Positions 47,250 through 56,306 of a stretch of DNA of 64,000 nucleotides are shown piece after piece (the stretch's first letter is position 1; each line of letters starts with the position of its first letter). Below the pieces are notes generated by a model. The model searched no databases. It was not told the DNA's origin and saw nothing but the letters and a program-made list of their open reading frames with translations. The stretch lies in NCBI RefSeq assembly GCF_030813915.1, contig NZ_JAUSUJ010000002.1:248001-312000 (forward strand), written 5' to 3'. Source of the stretch: Rhodoplanes tepidamans. GTDB lineage: Bacteria > Pseudomonadota > Alphaproteobacteria > Rhizobiales > Xanthobacteraceae. The position numbers were made by a program, and so were the translations under genes.

Positions 47250-47560
47250 GTGGATACCCGGCTCATACGCATCGAACGGAACCGCGACAAAGTTCGCGCC
47301 GACGCCCATTCGTTAACGAACGATGGAATCGGGACACGGTCGGCGATCCTCGTCCCGACTTTCGACGGGGCACGGTAAAGAAGCGGTTAAATGGAACTAA
47401 CCGCGGCGCGATTTCGACGGAGTGCGACACCGGTGCCATGCGCCGGGTGGGCCGGAGGGGGAGCCGGAAGGGGGGCCGCTGGCGCCGGCACGACCGCCGC
47501 GACGCCCGGCCACGGACCGCCTGCCGGCCTCGTACAGTCTCAAGGAACGGATCGGACGAG
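47250..47560. promoter_or_regulatory. Divergent promoter region, PodJ-like / thioesterase
   Basis: 311 bases. Contains a 12-bp palindrome TTCGTTAACGAA (47309-47320) and an inverted repeat GCGGTTA (47383-47389) / TAACCGC (47398-47404) with 8-base spacer. The latter resembles paired GTTAA half-sites; it does not fit the CtrA consensus TTAA-N7-TTAA exactly. No gene in the gap. Confidence 0.45.
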
Positions 47561-47974
47561 ATGAGCAGTTCATCGGGCCTCTTCGTCGGGCTGAAGGGAC
47601 GCGCCGCCCTGGTGGTGGGCGACGAGCACACGGCCGTGCGGGTCGGCAGCGGCGGCGTCACGGCGCTGGCGACGCCCGTGATGGTCACGCTGATGGAGGC
47701 GGCGGCCGTGGACGCGGTCGCCGATGCGATGCCGGACGGCCAGCAGAGCGTCGGCACCCGGCTCGACGTCGACCATCGCGCCGCCACGCCGCTCGGCATG
47801 CGGGTCGAGGCCGAGGCCGAGCTGGTCGCCGTCGACGGCCGCACGCTGACCTTCCGGGTGGTCGCCCGCGACGCCGTCGAGATCATCGGCGAGGGCACCC
47901 ATGTGCGGGCCGTGATCGACACGCCCCGCTTCGACCAGCGCCTCGCCCGCAAGGCGGCAGCCCCCGGCGCGTGA
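47561..47974 (+). CDS. FlK-like thioesterase
   Basis: 137 residues. Hot-dog fold acyl-CoA thioesterase of the fluoroacetyl-CoA-thioesterase type: ATPVMVTLMEAAAVDAV, GTRLDVDHRAATPLGM with the catalytic-region His. Start ATG 47561. The physiological substrate is unknown; relatives are not restricted to fluoroacetate. Confidence 0.88.
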   Translation: MSSSSGLFVGLKGRAALVVGDEHTAVRVGSGGVTALATPVMVTLMEAAAVDAVADAMPDGQQSVGTRLDVDHRAATPLGMRVEAEAELVAVDGRTLTFRVVARDAVEIIGEGTHVRAVIDTPRFDQRLARKAAAPGA

Positions 47975-48079
47975 GGCGTCCGTCTCGCGGCTTTCGGGTG
48001 GCGCGATCGCGACCGGCGTGATTCCCTTCCCGGCGCGGCGGCCCGCCGCCGCGCAATGCCGAACTGCGGAAGGATCCCC

Positions 48080-48538
48080 ATGCCCAAGATCGACCTCGAC
48101 GCCGTCCCGCTCGACACCGGAAGCCTCTATCCGGCGCAGTTCCGCGCCGCGGTCGAGGGGCGGGCGCGCAAGCGGCTCGGGCCGGCCGCGGGGCTCACCC
48201 AGTTCGGCGTCAACCTGTGCCGGCTGAAGCCGGGGGCGGCCTCGTCGCAGCGCCACTGGCACGCCGCCGAGGACGAGCTCGTCTACGTGCTGGAGGGCGA
48301 GGTGGTGCTGTGCGAGGACGCCGGCGAGACGGTGCTGCGCCCGGGCGACGTGGCCGCCTGGAAGGCCGGGGTCGCCGACGGCCACTGCCTGGTCAACCGC
48401 TCCGAGCGCGACGCGGTGTTTCTCGAGATCGGCACCCGGGCGGCGGCCGAGACGGTCGACTATCCGGGCATCGACATGCAGATGCGCCGCGACGGCGCCG
48501 GCCCGCGCTACGTGCGCCGCTCCGGCGAGCCGTACTGA
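48080..48538 (+). CDS. Cupin-domain protein
   Basis: 152 residues from ATG 48080, preceded by GGAAGG. One cupin barrel with the metal motif QRHWHAAEDELVYVLEGEVVL and the second box PGDVAAWKAGVADGHCLVN. Similar to single-domain cupins thought to act on sugars or as isomerases; no substrate can be given. Confidence 0.88.
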   Translation: MPKIDLDAVPLDTGSLYPAQFRAAVEGRARKRLGPAAGLTQFGVNLCRLKPGAASSQRHWHAAEDELVYVLEGEVVLCEDAGETVLRPGDVAAWKAGVADGHCLVNRSERDAVFLEIGTRAAAETVDYPGIDMQMRRDGAGPRYVRRSGEPY

Positions 48539-48688
48539 CCGGCGGCCGGGGCGTCCGCCGAGATGGCGGCGCCGGCCGCTTGCGCCGGCCCGCCGCAGCC
48601 GGCAAGATCGGCGACCCGACAAGAACAAGAGACGTTCGGGACGGAAACGCCTCAGACGGAACCCCGTCGCCCCGGGAGGAGCCTTCGC

Positions 48689-49861
48689 ATGTCCGCCACT
48701 CGCCGATTCGTCTCGGCCGGCCTGCTCACGGTCGCGCTCGCCCTGCCGCTGTCGCTCGGCGCCCCGGCCGCGCAGGCCGGCGTGAAGATCGGCGCGGTCC
48801 TCTCCGCCACCGGGCTCGCCGAGTATCTGGGCGCCCCGGAGAAGCGCACCCTCGAGCTGTGGGTCGAGGCCATCAACGCGGCCGGCGGCGTCGACGGCGA
48901 GACGATCGACCTGATCGTCCACGACGACGGCGGCGAGCCGGAGGTGGCGCGCGCGCTGGCGACCCGGCTGGTCGAGCAGGACAAGGTGGCGGCCGTGATC
49001 GGCGGCACCACCACGGCGACCACGCTCGCCATGATCCCGGTCCTCGAGGCGGCGCAGGTGCCCTTCGTGTCGCTCGCCGGTGCCGTGCAGATCGTCGAGC
49101 CGGTGCGCAAATGGGTGTTCAAGACGCCGCACACCGACCGGATGGCCTGCGAGAAGATCTTCGCCGACCTCAAGCGCCGCAAGCTGACCACCATCGCGAT
49201 CGTCTCCGGCACCGACGCCTTCGGCCGCTCGATGCGCGAGCAGTGCGTCAAGGTGGCGCCCGCCGGCGGCATCACGGTCGCCCACGAGGAGACTTATGGC
49301 CCGGCCGACACCGACGTGACGGCGCAACTCTCGGCCGTGAAGGCCCGGCGCGGCCTGCAGGCCGTCGTCGTCGCCGGCCACGGCCAGGGACCGGCGATCG
49401 TCACCCGCAGCTACCGCCAGCTCGGGATCGGCCTGCCGCTGTACCAGAGCCACGGCGTCGCCTCGAAGCAGTTCATCGCGCTCGCCGGCCCGTCCGCCGA
49501 GGGCGTGCGGCTGCCGGCCGCCGCCCTGCTGGTCCCCGACAAGCTCGCCGAGGGCGACCCGCAGAAGGCGGTCGTCCAGGCCTATGCCCGCACCTGGCAG
49601 CAGAAGACCGGCCAGCCGGTGTCGGCCTTCGGCGGGCACGCCTATGACGGGCTGATGCTCGTGGTCGAGGCGGCGAAGCGCGCCGGCGGCTTCGACCGGG
49701 CGAGGCTGCGCGACGAGCTCGAGCGCACCCGCGGCCATGTCGGCACCGGCGGGGTGGTGACCATGTCGCCGACCGACCACACCGGCCTCGATCTCTCGGC
49801 CCTGCGCATGCTGGAAATCCGCAAGGGCGACTGGGTGCTGGTCTCCGAGCAGGGCTCCTGA
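48689..49861 (+). CDS. ABC-type branched-chain amino-acid binding protein
   Basis: 390 residues, ATG 48689 with a strong GGGAGGAG ribosome site. Signal peptide (LLTVALALPLSLGAPAAQA), then a periplasmic type I binding-protein fold (LSATGLAEYLGAPEKRTLELWVEAINAAGGVDG, AVIGGTTTATT) of the LivJ/LivK class. No permease or ATPase gene is near, so it is an orphan receptor here. Confidence 0.9.
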   Translation: MSATRRFVSAGLLTVALALPLSLGAPAAQAGVKIGAVLSATGLAEYLGAPEKRTLELWVEAINAAGGVDGETIDLIVHDDGGEPEVARALATRLVEQDKVAAVIGGTTTATTLAMIPVLEAAQVPFVSLAGAVQIVEPVRKWVFKTPHTDRMACEKIFADLKRRKLTTIAIVSGTDAFGRSMREQCVKVAPAGGITVAHEETYGPADTDVTAQLSAVKARRGLQAVVVAGHGQGPAIVTRSYRQLGIGLPLYQSHGVASKQFIALAGPSAEGVRLPAAALLVPDKLAEGDPQKAVVQAYARTWQQKTGQPVSAFGGHAYDGLMLVVEAAKRAGGFDRARLRDELERTRGHVGTGGVVTMSPTDHTGLDLSALRMLEIRKGDWVLVSEQGS

Positions 49862-50112
49862 GCGGCGCCGGGGCGGGTCCGGCGCGGCACCGCCGTCCGG
49901 CTCCATGCCGCTGGCCCAAAACGAGAATTGCTCCAATGGAGCGGTTGTTTGACCTATGACAAGGCGACCCGCGGTCCCGCCTGCCCAATCTCGGCGCGGG
50001 ACGGCGGTCGGCCGGCCCGCGGCGCCGATCCGGGCGGCCGCCCCATGACAGCCGACTTCGCGGGACCCGGGGTCCCGGCTGCGGAGATCCGGCGCGCCCG
50101 CGAGGACGGTCG

Positions 50113-50442
50113 ATGACCAATTCAGACATCATGCTCGCCCTCAAGGAGGTCATCGACCCCGAGATGGGCATCTCGATCGTCGATCTCGGCCTGGTCTACC
50201 GGGCCGACTGGACGGCCGAGGGCATCGTCGTCGACATGACCACCACGGCGCCGAGCTGTCCGTTCGGCGAGGTGATGGCCTGCGCCGCCAAGGCGGCGCT
50301 GCGCCGGCAGTTCGCCGAGACGCCGAGCATCCGGGTCCGTCTCCTGTGGGATCCGCCGTGGAGCCCGGAGCGGATGACCGAGGAAGGCCGCTTCGCGCTC
50401 GGCTGGGTGCCGGGCGAGCCGTTCTCCGACACCAGGCACTGA
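50113..50442 (+). CDS. DUF59 / SufT-PaaD-like protein
   Basis: 109 residues. DUF59 (MIP18) domain with the family core VIDPEMGISIVDLGLVY and TTTAPSCPFGEVM, with the conserved Cys. Proteins of this kind help insert iron-sulfur clusters or, as PaaD, serve an oxygenase. No phenylacetate genes are present, so SufT-type assembly is more likely. Confidence 0.9.
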   Translation: MTNSDIMLALKEVIDPEMGISIVDLGLVYRADWTAEGIVVDMTTTAPSCPFGEVMACAAKAALRRQFAETPSIRVRLLWDPPWSPERMTEEGRFALGWVPGEPFSDTRH

Positions 50443-50658
50443 CCCCGGGCGCTGACCCCGGGGCGACGCCCGGCACCGGCCGCCGGAGCGGCGGCCCTGC
50501 CCGCGGCGGCCGCCGTCTCGCCCGCCGATCACGTTTGTGTACAAACGATCCCTCCCGCCGTCGAACCGGTTGCTCTCGCCGGCTCCGGGGTGGTTGACTG
50601 CGCTCGCCGCGGCACGGGCGCCCGCCCGCCGGCGCGGCCAGTCGAGGGAGAGGGCAGG

Positions 50659-50874
50659 ATGGCCGAGGAGGTGCGCGCACCGCTGGCCGGGACCGTGCAG
50701 TCGGTGCTGGTCGAGGCCGGCGCCGCGGTCGAGGCCGACGACGAGCTCGCCGTGCTGGCGAGCGGCGGCGCCGAGCATCTGATCTACGCGCCCTGCGCCG
50801 GCACGGTGCTGGCCGTGCGGGTGGCCGAGAAGGCCGCGGTCGCGGCCGGCGACGTGCTTCTGCTGATCGACTGA
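50659..50874 (+). CDS. Biotinyl/lipoyl-like domain without the modified lysine
   Basis: 71 residues from ATG 50659. The hammerhead fold is recognisable at both ends (VRAPLAGTVQSVLVEAGAAVEADDELAVL and YAPCAGTVLAVRV...GDVLLLID), yet where the EAMKM motif should be, this one has ASGGAEHL. No lysine is available for biotin or lipoate, so it cannot be a carrier in the usual sense. It precedes an acyl-CoA dehydrogenase gene by 99 bases. Confidence 0.7.
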   Translation: MAEEVRAPLAGTVQSVLVEAGAAVEADDELAVLASGGAEHLIYAPCAGTVLAVRVAEKAAVAAGDVLLLID

Positions 50875-50973
50875 GCGACCGACACCCGCGCCGGGCGGGC
50901 CCCGGTCCGGCCCCGCGATCCCGCCGGTCCGGGCGACCACGTTTCCCACCAGTCACCTCAACACGGGACTCCG

Positions 50974-52134
50974 ATGCATTTCGATCTGAACGACGAACAA
51001 CGCATGGTCCAGGAGACGGCGCGGCGCTTCGCGCTCGAGGACATCGCGCCGACGCTCGTGGAGGAGGAGAAGGCGCACGCCTTCAAGCCCGAGCGCGTGG
51101 CCCGCATGGGCGAGCTCGGCTTCTTCGGCTGCGCCCTGCCGGAGGAGCTCGGCGGCACCGGGCTCGGCTTTCTCGAGTCGGTCCTGATGGCCGAGCAGGT
51201 GGCCAAGATCTCCGCGTCCTGGCGGCTGCCCTTCAACATGCAGAATCTCGGGCCGGCCCTGACGGTGACGAAGTTCGGCACGCCGGAGCAGAAGCAGAAA
51301 TACGTGCCCGGCTGGGTCGCCGGCACCCGGCTCGGTTTCTTCGCCATGACCGAGCCCAACACCGGCTCCGACGTCGCCAGCATGAAGACGCATGCGATCG
51401 ACAAGGGCGACCACTGGGAGGTCCACGGCACCAAGATGTGGATCTCGCAGGCGCATGTCGGCGACGCCGGCCTGCTCTACGCCTACACGGACCGATCCGC
51501 CGGCAACCGCGGCATGACGGCCTTCATCATCGAGCCCAAGGCCTGGGCCGGCGTCTCGGCGCGGCCGATCGAGACCAAGCTCGGCCTGCACTGCGCGCCG
51601 ACCGGCGAGTTCGTCTTCGACGGCATGAAGGTGCCGAAGGAGAACGTGCTCGGCACGCCGGGCGACGGCTTCCGCATTTGCATGTGGCAGCTCAACCAGA
51701 CGCGGCTCGGCTGCGCGGCGGGCGCGCTCGGCGTCGCCGGCGGCTGCCTCGACCTCGCGGTCGACTACGCCAACGGCCGCACCCAGTTCGGCAAGCCGAT
51801 CTCGCAGCACCAGATGGTGCAGGCCCAGATCGCCGACATGGTCGCCGAGCACCAGGCCGCCCAGATGCTGGTCTACCGCGCCGCCTGGCTGAAGGACCAG
51901 GGCAAGCCGAGCCAGTACGAGACCTCGGTCGCCAAGCTGTTCGCCTCCGAGGCGGCCGTGCACGCCGCCAACGAGTGCATGAAGATCTTCGGCTCCTACG
52001 GCTTCTCGACCGAGTACCCGGCCGAGCGCTTCTATCGCGATGCGAAGTCGCTGCAGATCGTCGAGGGCACCTCGAACATCCAGCGCATGATCATCGCCGG
52101 CATGGCCTGCGGCTTCACGCCCAACCGGGAGTGA
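50974..52134 (+). CDS. Acyl-CoA dehydrogenase
   Basis: 386 residues. FAD-dependent alpha,beta-dehydrogenase of acyl-CoA. Seen: FAD/substrate motif FAMTEPNTGSDVASM, KMWISQAHVGD, and the C-terminal IVEGTSNIQRMIIAG, whose Glu is at the position of the catalytic base. Chain length specificity is not readable; glutaryl- or crotonobetainyl-like subclass possible. Confidence 0.93.
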   Translation: MHFDLNDEQRMVQETARRFALEDIAPTLVEEEKAHAFKPERVARMGELGFFGCALPEELGGTGLGFLESVLMAEQVAKISASWRLPFNMQNLGPALTVTKFGTPEQKQKYVPGWVAGTRLGFFAMTEPNTGSDVASMKTHAIDKGDHWEVHGTKMWISQAHVGDAGLLYAYTDRSAGNRGMTAFIIEPKAWAGVSARPIETKLGLHCAPTGEFVFDGMKVPKENVLGTPGDGFRICMWQLNQTRLGCAAGALGVAGGCLDLAVDYANGRTQFGKPISQHQMVQAQIADMVAEHQAAQMLVYRAAWLKDQGKPSQYETSVAKLFASEAAVHAANECMKIFGSYGFSTEYPAERFYRDAKSLQIVEGTSNIQRMIIAGMACGFTPNRE

Positions 52135-52192
52135 GCCGGCGACAGGCGGGGCGCACCCCGAGGGACGAAACGGCTTTCCCGTCTCTCGGCCG

Positions 52193-52341
52193 CGTGCTCC
52201 GGACAAGGCGCAGCCGGTCGGAGACCTGATGCGCCGCAGCGCCGGGGCCCGGGGGCGGCGCGGCAAGAGGTCCCCGGACCACCTCGCCCGATCGCTCCGG
52301 GGCCCGGGTCACGGCGCGGTGCGCCGCGCCCGGGACACGAG
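52193..52341. repeat. Dispersed repeat, family C copy 2
   Basis: Same element as at 41692 and 61526: CGTGCTCCGGACAAGGCG at the left, GATGCGCCGCAGCGCCGGGGCC in the middle, GCGCCCGGGACACGAG at the right. It occupies the main part of the 378-base gap before the DUF3551 genes, which otherwise holds nothing recognised. Confidence 0.85.
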
Positions 52342-52512
52342 GCCCGTCCCGGCGCGCGGCAGCGGCGCCGACGCGTTTCCGGGCAGCGGGCTCGTGGCTC
52401 CCCGGGGACGCCGCCCGACGCATCTGAACCAAACGGTCCGCCGCGGTTTCTAAGAGACACAGCCGCGGCGGGCGGAGGTCGTCCGCGCGCGAAACGACCC
52501 ATGGAGATTCCG

Positions 52513-52788
52513 ATGCGCTCCTCGCTGCTCGCGCTCGCGGCCCTCGGGGCCGTGCTCGCCCTCGACACCGCCCCGGCCAGTGCCCAGACCGGCCCCATCT
52601 ATCCGTGGTGTGCGCAGTATGGCGGCCGCGGCGGCGGCGGCACCAACTGCTACTTCGCCAATCTCTGGCAGTGCCAGCAGGCGATCAGCGGCAACGGCGG
52701 CTGGTGCTACCGCAACCCGTTCTCCGCCTACGGGTCCGAGCAGCCGCGCGACCGCCGGCGCTCGCGCCAGGAGCAACGCCGGTACTGA
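52513..52788 (+). CDS. DUF3551 secreted protein, copy 1
   Basis: 91 residues. Signal peptide followed by GPIYPWCAQYGGRGGGGTNCYFANLWQCQQAISGNGGWCYRNPF, a four-cysteine DUF3551 module, then an Arg-rich tail. Start ATG 52513 has GGAGAT just upstream; an upstream ATG at 52501 is less likely. First of three tandem paralogs. Probably periplasmic with two disulfides; function unknown. Confidence 0.88.
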   Translation: MRSSLLALAALGAVLALDTAPASAQTGPIYPWCAQYGGRGGGGTNCYFANLWQCQQAISGNGGWCYRNPFSAYGSEQPRDRRRSRQEQRRY

Positions 52789-52889
52789 CCGCGCCGCGCG
52801 CGGCACCTGCACAAGGTCGTGATCGTTACGCATGCCGGGGGACCTCGCGGGCGTGATAGCGTGGCGCATCGAATCTCCAGGAGGTCGCG

Positions 52890-53174
52890 ATGCGCGCGCT
52901 TCTCGTGACGGCCGGGCTGGCCGCGGCGATCGTCGCCGCCGGTGCGTCGGCCGGCCACGCCCAGGTCCCCTCGCCGGTCGGTCCGATCTATCCGTGGTGC
53001 GCCGATTACGGCGGCCGCGGCGGCGGCGGCACCAACTGCTACTTCGCCAATCTCTGGCAGTGCCAGCAGGCGGTCAGCGGCAATGGCGGGTTCTGCTACG
53101 AGAACCCGTTCGCCTGGTCGCAGGCGCCGGCAGGAGTCGCCAGGCCGCGCAAGGCGAAGCGGCACTCCGGCTGA
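52890..53174 (+). CDS. DUF3551 secreted protein, copy 2
   Basis: 94 residues. Signal peptide (LLVTAGLAAAIVAAGASAGHA) and the same GPIYPWCADYGGRGGGGTNCYFANLWQCQQAVSG module with four cysteines. Separated from copy 1 by 101 bases containing its own leader and ribosome site, so each copy may be expressed separately. Confidence 0.88.
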   Translation: MRALLVTAGLAAAIVAAGASAGHAQVPSPVGPIYPWCADYGGRGGGGTNCYFANLWQCQQAVSGNGGFCYENPFAWSQAPAGVARPRKAKRHSG

Positions 53175-53276
53175 TCGCGCCGACCGGCCGCCGAACCGGC
53201 CTGCGCCGGCCTCCCTGCCGGCGCCCGGCCCGGCGTGGTAGCGTACGCCGCGAATCCTCGATGCTGGAGATTGTCG

Positions 53277-53561
53277 ATGCGTGCCCTGACGATCGCTGTC
53301 GGTCTCGCCGCGGCGGCGCTCGCCGCCGGCGCCGGGCCGGCCCGCGCCCAGGTCCCCTCGAAGGTCGGTCCGATCTATCCGTGGTGCGCCCAGTACGGCG
53401 GGGCATTCGGCGGCGGCACCAACTGCTATTTCGCCGAGCTGTGGCAGTGCCGGCAGGCGATCGTCGGCACCGGCGGCTGGTGCTACGAGAACCCGTTCGC
53501 GTGGTCGGTCCCGCCGGCCGCGCCGCCGCCGCGCCGCAAGGCCCGGCGGCCCGCCCGGTAG
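53277..53561 (+). CDS. DUF3551 secreted protein, copy 3
   Basis: 94 residues from ATG 53277 with CTGGAGATTG upstream. Same architecture, but the glycine-rich turn differs (YGGAFGGGTNC) and the C-terminal tail is Pro/Arg-rich. All four cysteines are kept. The set looks like a recent tandem amplification. Confidence 0.88.
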   Translation: MRALTIAVGLAAAALAAGAGPARAQVPSKVGPIYPWCAQYGGAFGGGTNCYFAELWQCRQAIVGTGGWCYENPFAWSVPPAAPPPRRKARRPAR

Positions 53562-53619
53562 ACCCCGTGCGGCGCCGGATCGGCTCCCGCCCGGTGCGGC
53601 AGGGCGGGGGAGGGGCACC

Positions 53620-54432
53620 GTGACCACGCTGCTCCGCCTCTGCCTGATCGGGCTCGCCGTCTACGCCGTCCTCGTCGCCGTCCTCTACGTCGCCCAGCGC
53701 CGGCTGATGTATCTGCCGGAGACCCGCCGCACGCCGCCCGTGGCCGCCGGCCTGCCGCAGGCGGAGGAGATCGAGCTCTCGACCGCCGACGGCGAGCGTC
53801 TGGTCGCCTGGCACGTGCCGCCGCGCGACGGCCGGCCCGTCCTCCTCTATCTGCACGGCAACGGCGGCGCGCTGCGCCACCGGGCGGAGCGCTTCGCGGC
53901 GCTGGCGCGGGACGGCTTCGGGCTGCTGGCGGTGTCGTATCGCGGCTTCGGCGGCTCGACCGGGGCGCCGACCGAGGCCGGGCTCCTCGCCGACGCCGAG
54001 GCCGGGCACGCGCTGCTCGCCGCCCGCTACGGGCCCGGCCGCATCGTCGCCTTCGGCGAGTCGCTCGGCACCGGCGTCGCGGTGGCGCTGGCCGCCACCC
54101 GCGAGGTCGCGCGCCTGATCCTGCAGGCGCCCTACACCTCCACGGCCGACGTCGCCCGCATCGCCTATCCGTTCGTGCCGATCGGGGTCCTGATGAAGGA
54201 CCAGTTCCGTTCGGACCTGCGCGCGCCCGCCGTCACGGCGCCGACCCTGGTCCTGCACGGCACCCGCGACAGCGTGATCCCGATCGCCTTCGGCGAGCGG
54301 CTCTACGCGCTGCTGCGCGCGCCCAAGCGCTTCGTCCGCCTGCCCGGCGCCGACCACGAGGATCTCGACGACTTCGGCGCCCTCGACGCGGTGCGGGACT
54401 TTCTGGCGCGGGAGCCGGACGAGGCGCGGTGA
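53620..54432 (+). CDS. Alpha/beta hydrolase, membrane-anchored
   Basis: 270 residues from GTG 53620. One N-terminal helix (LCLIGLAVYAVLVAVLYVA) anchors a serine hydrolase of the BEM46/esterase group: oxyanion region LYLHGNGGALRHR, nucleophile GESLGTGVA, His in LPGADHEDLDDF. Role not known. Confidence 0.9.
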   Translation: MTTLLRLCLIGLAVYAVLVAVLYVAQRRLMYLPETRRTPPVAAGLPQAEEIELSTADGERLVAWHVPPRDGRPVLLYLHGNGGALRHRAERFAALARDGFGLLAVSYRGFGGSTGAPTEAGLLADAEAGHALLAARYGPGRIVAFGESLGTGVAVALAATREVARLILQAPYTSTADVARIAYPFVPIGVLMKDQFRSDLRAPAVTAPTLVLHGTRDSVIPIAFGERLYALLRAPKRFVRLPGADHEDLDDFGALDAVRDFLAREPDEAR

Positions 54433-54481
54433 GCGATCGGCTCCGGCGGCGCCGGTCGCGGCGCGTGCGATCGAGCGTCGG

Positions 54482-55414
54482 TCAGTTGAACGTCGTGTAG
54501 ATCTTGCCGGGCTCGCCGCCGACCCGGCGGAAGCCCTCGACGGCCGGCGGGTAGCCCTGGCGGATGCCCAGCGCGCGGGCATAGGAGCCGGCCGCCTTCT
54601 CCTTGTCGTTCATCCGCTCGTAGGCGAGGCCGCGGCTGGTCCAGGCCTGCACGTTCTGCGGCTCCAGCTCGACCGCGTCGTCGAGGTCGCCGGCGGCGGC
54701 CTTGAGGTCGCCCACCGCCAGATAGGTGAGGCCGCGGGCGATGAACGGCTCGGCCTGCTGCTGCGACAGGCCGATGGCGGTCGAGAAGTCGTCGATGGCG
54801 TACTGGTACTGCCGCTGGCTCTGATAGAGCAGGCCGCGGTTGTAGTAGGCCTGGGCGTTGTCGGGCCGGATCTGGACCGCCTTGTTGAAGTCCTGCAGGG
54901 CGCGCAGCAGCTCGCCCTTGTCCCGGTAGGCCATGCCGCGGCCCACATAGGCGACCGCATAGGCGGGATCGATCTGCAGGGCGCGGTCGTAGTCGGCGAG
55001 CGCCTGGTCGAGCTTGCCGGTCTGCCGCCAGGCGAGCCCGCGATTGGCGTAGGCCTGGGCGTAGTTGGGATCGAGCTGGATCGCCTTGTCGAAGTCGGCG
55101 AGCGCGTCCTGGTAGCGGCCGGACTGGCCGAGCACCGAGCCGCGCATGTTGTAGGCCTGCGGGTCGTTGGGATTCTTGGCCAGCACCGCGGTGAGCGACG
55201 ACAGGTTGGCGGGCGAGGCCGCCGAGGTCGCGTCGTCGACCACGGTGGTCGGCATGTTCATGATGGTCGAGCAGCCGCCGAGCGCCAGCGCGGCGGCCAC
55301 GAGGCCGGCGGCGAGCAGCTTCGATGCGGGGAGGGGGCGCGCCGCGGCGCGGCGCACCGGGAGGCCGGTGCGGCTCGGGCCAGACCAGCCGAGACTCTCG
55401 CAACCGGGTGTCAT
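54482..55414 (-). CDS. TPR-repeat outer membrane lipoprotein
   Basis: 310 residues from ATG 55414, whose leader reads AGGAAGGCC. A lipobox (LALGGCST) with the modified Cys near residue 48, then at least six TPR motifs (ALADFDKAIQLDPNYAQAYANRGLA and repeats). Similar to NlpI-type scaffolds. Likely outer membrane or periplasmic, in protein assembly or turnover. Confidence 0.88.
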   Translation of the reverse strand: MTPGCESLGWSGPSRTGLPVRRAAARPLPASKLLAAGLVAAALALGGCSTIMNMPTTVVDDATSAASPANLSSLTAVLAKNPNDPQAYNMRGSVLGQSGRYQDALADFDKAIQLDPNYAQAYANRGLAWRQTGKLDQALADYDRALQIDPAYAVAYVGRGMAYRDKGELLRALQDFNKAVQIRPDNAQAYYNRGLLYQSQRQYQYAIDDFSTAIGLSQQQAEPFIARGLTYLAVGDLKAAAGDLDDAVELEPQNVQAWTSRGLAYERMNDKEKAAGSYARALGIRQGYPPAVEGFRRVGGEPGKIYTTFN

Positions 55415-55613
55415 GGCCTTCCTCGTGACGCGACGTGACATGCCGCGCTCGGGGCAGCGGCTTGTCCCTGGGTCACGGACAAAGGCGGCGATCTTGCGGC
55501 GACGCCGCCATTTCACGCGATTTCGGACGCGCGTGAGCTCGAACTCGCGCTCACGCGAGATCGCGGCGGGCGGCGGGGCCGTCCGCTCGCGCTCGGTCGA
55601 TCGGCAGGGCGTG

Positions 55614-55910
55614 TCAGCGCGGGGCGCTGCTGCGGAAGCCGCCGCCGGCACCGGCCGGGCGGGCGCCCGGACCACCCGCGCGCACCGCGGGCTTCGGCTT
55701 GCCGGGGATGAGGCCCTCGCGCTGGGCGCGCTTGCGGGCGAGCTTGCGGGCGCGACGGATCGCCTCGGCCTTCTCCCGCGCCTTGCGCTCGGAGGGCTTC
55801 TCGTAGTGACCGCGCAGCTTCATCTCGCGGAAGATGCCCTCGCGCTGCATCTTCTTCTTGAGCGCCTTGAGGGCCTGGTCGACGTTGTTGTCGCGAACGA
55901 GTACCTGCAC
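55614..55910 (-). CDS. rpsU: 30S ribosomal protein S21
   Basis: 98 residues from GTG 55910 (AGAGGACG upstream). Starts [21 protein letters not shown], the standard S21 opening, with the basic helical body [15 protein letters not shown] and a Gly/Pro/Ala-rich tail of about 30 residues common in alphaproteobacteria. Involved in mRNA start selection on the 30S subunit. Confidence 0.95.
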   Translation of the reverse strand: MQVLVRDNNVDQALKALKKKMQREGIFREMKLRGHYEKPSERKAREKAEAIRRARKLARKRAQREGLIPGKPKPAVRAGGPGARPAGAGGGFRSSAPR

Positions 55911-56306
55911 GAAGCGTCCTCTCGAATGGCTTGTCGGTTGATCTGGCGGGCCGTCCGCCAGCGGTCGAACGATCGCGCGGGCTCCCAGGTGGGGGGCGTC
56001 TACCAGAAAGCGCCGGCGAAGTCCATCATGCGTCGCGACAACGCCGCGATCTCCGGAGCGATCCGGTCGGGGCTCACGGGCGCGCGCGGCTGACGAGCGC
56101 CGACGGGAGCGATCGACCTCTGGCCGAACAGGTATCCCGCAGAGACAAAGGCGGCCGCGCGCTTTAGACGTGCCCCCCGAAATCGTGCCCTGAAATCGAT
56201 AAGGAGCCCGCAGGGGCCCTTCGTCGGCCTTCAAAAAACCCAGGGATCGCCACAGGATGGAGACAGCACGGCGCGACCGCCGGTGACCCGAACGATTGCC
56301 CGTCAT
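55911..56306. other. Gap between rpsU and purK
   Basis: 396 bases. It must contain the rpsU promoter and the end of the purK transcript. I see no gene, no clear terminator and no operator; open frames here are not recognisable. Confidence 0.4.

Noticed and set aside
43734-47378. 1214-residue plus-strand frame across the Sel1/PodJ-like gene
   Set aside because: Shadow of the true minus-strand gene; composition-driven and without motifs.
47383-47404. CtrA-box in front of the PodJ-like gene
   Set aside because: The spacing does not fit TTAA-N7-TTAA; only a looser inverted repeat is supported.
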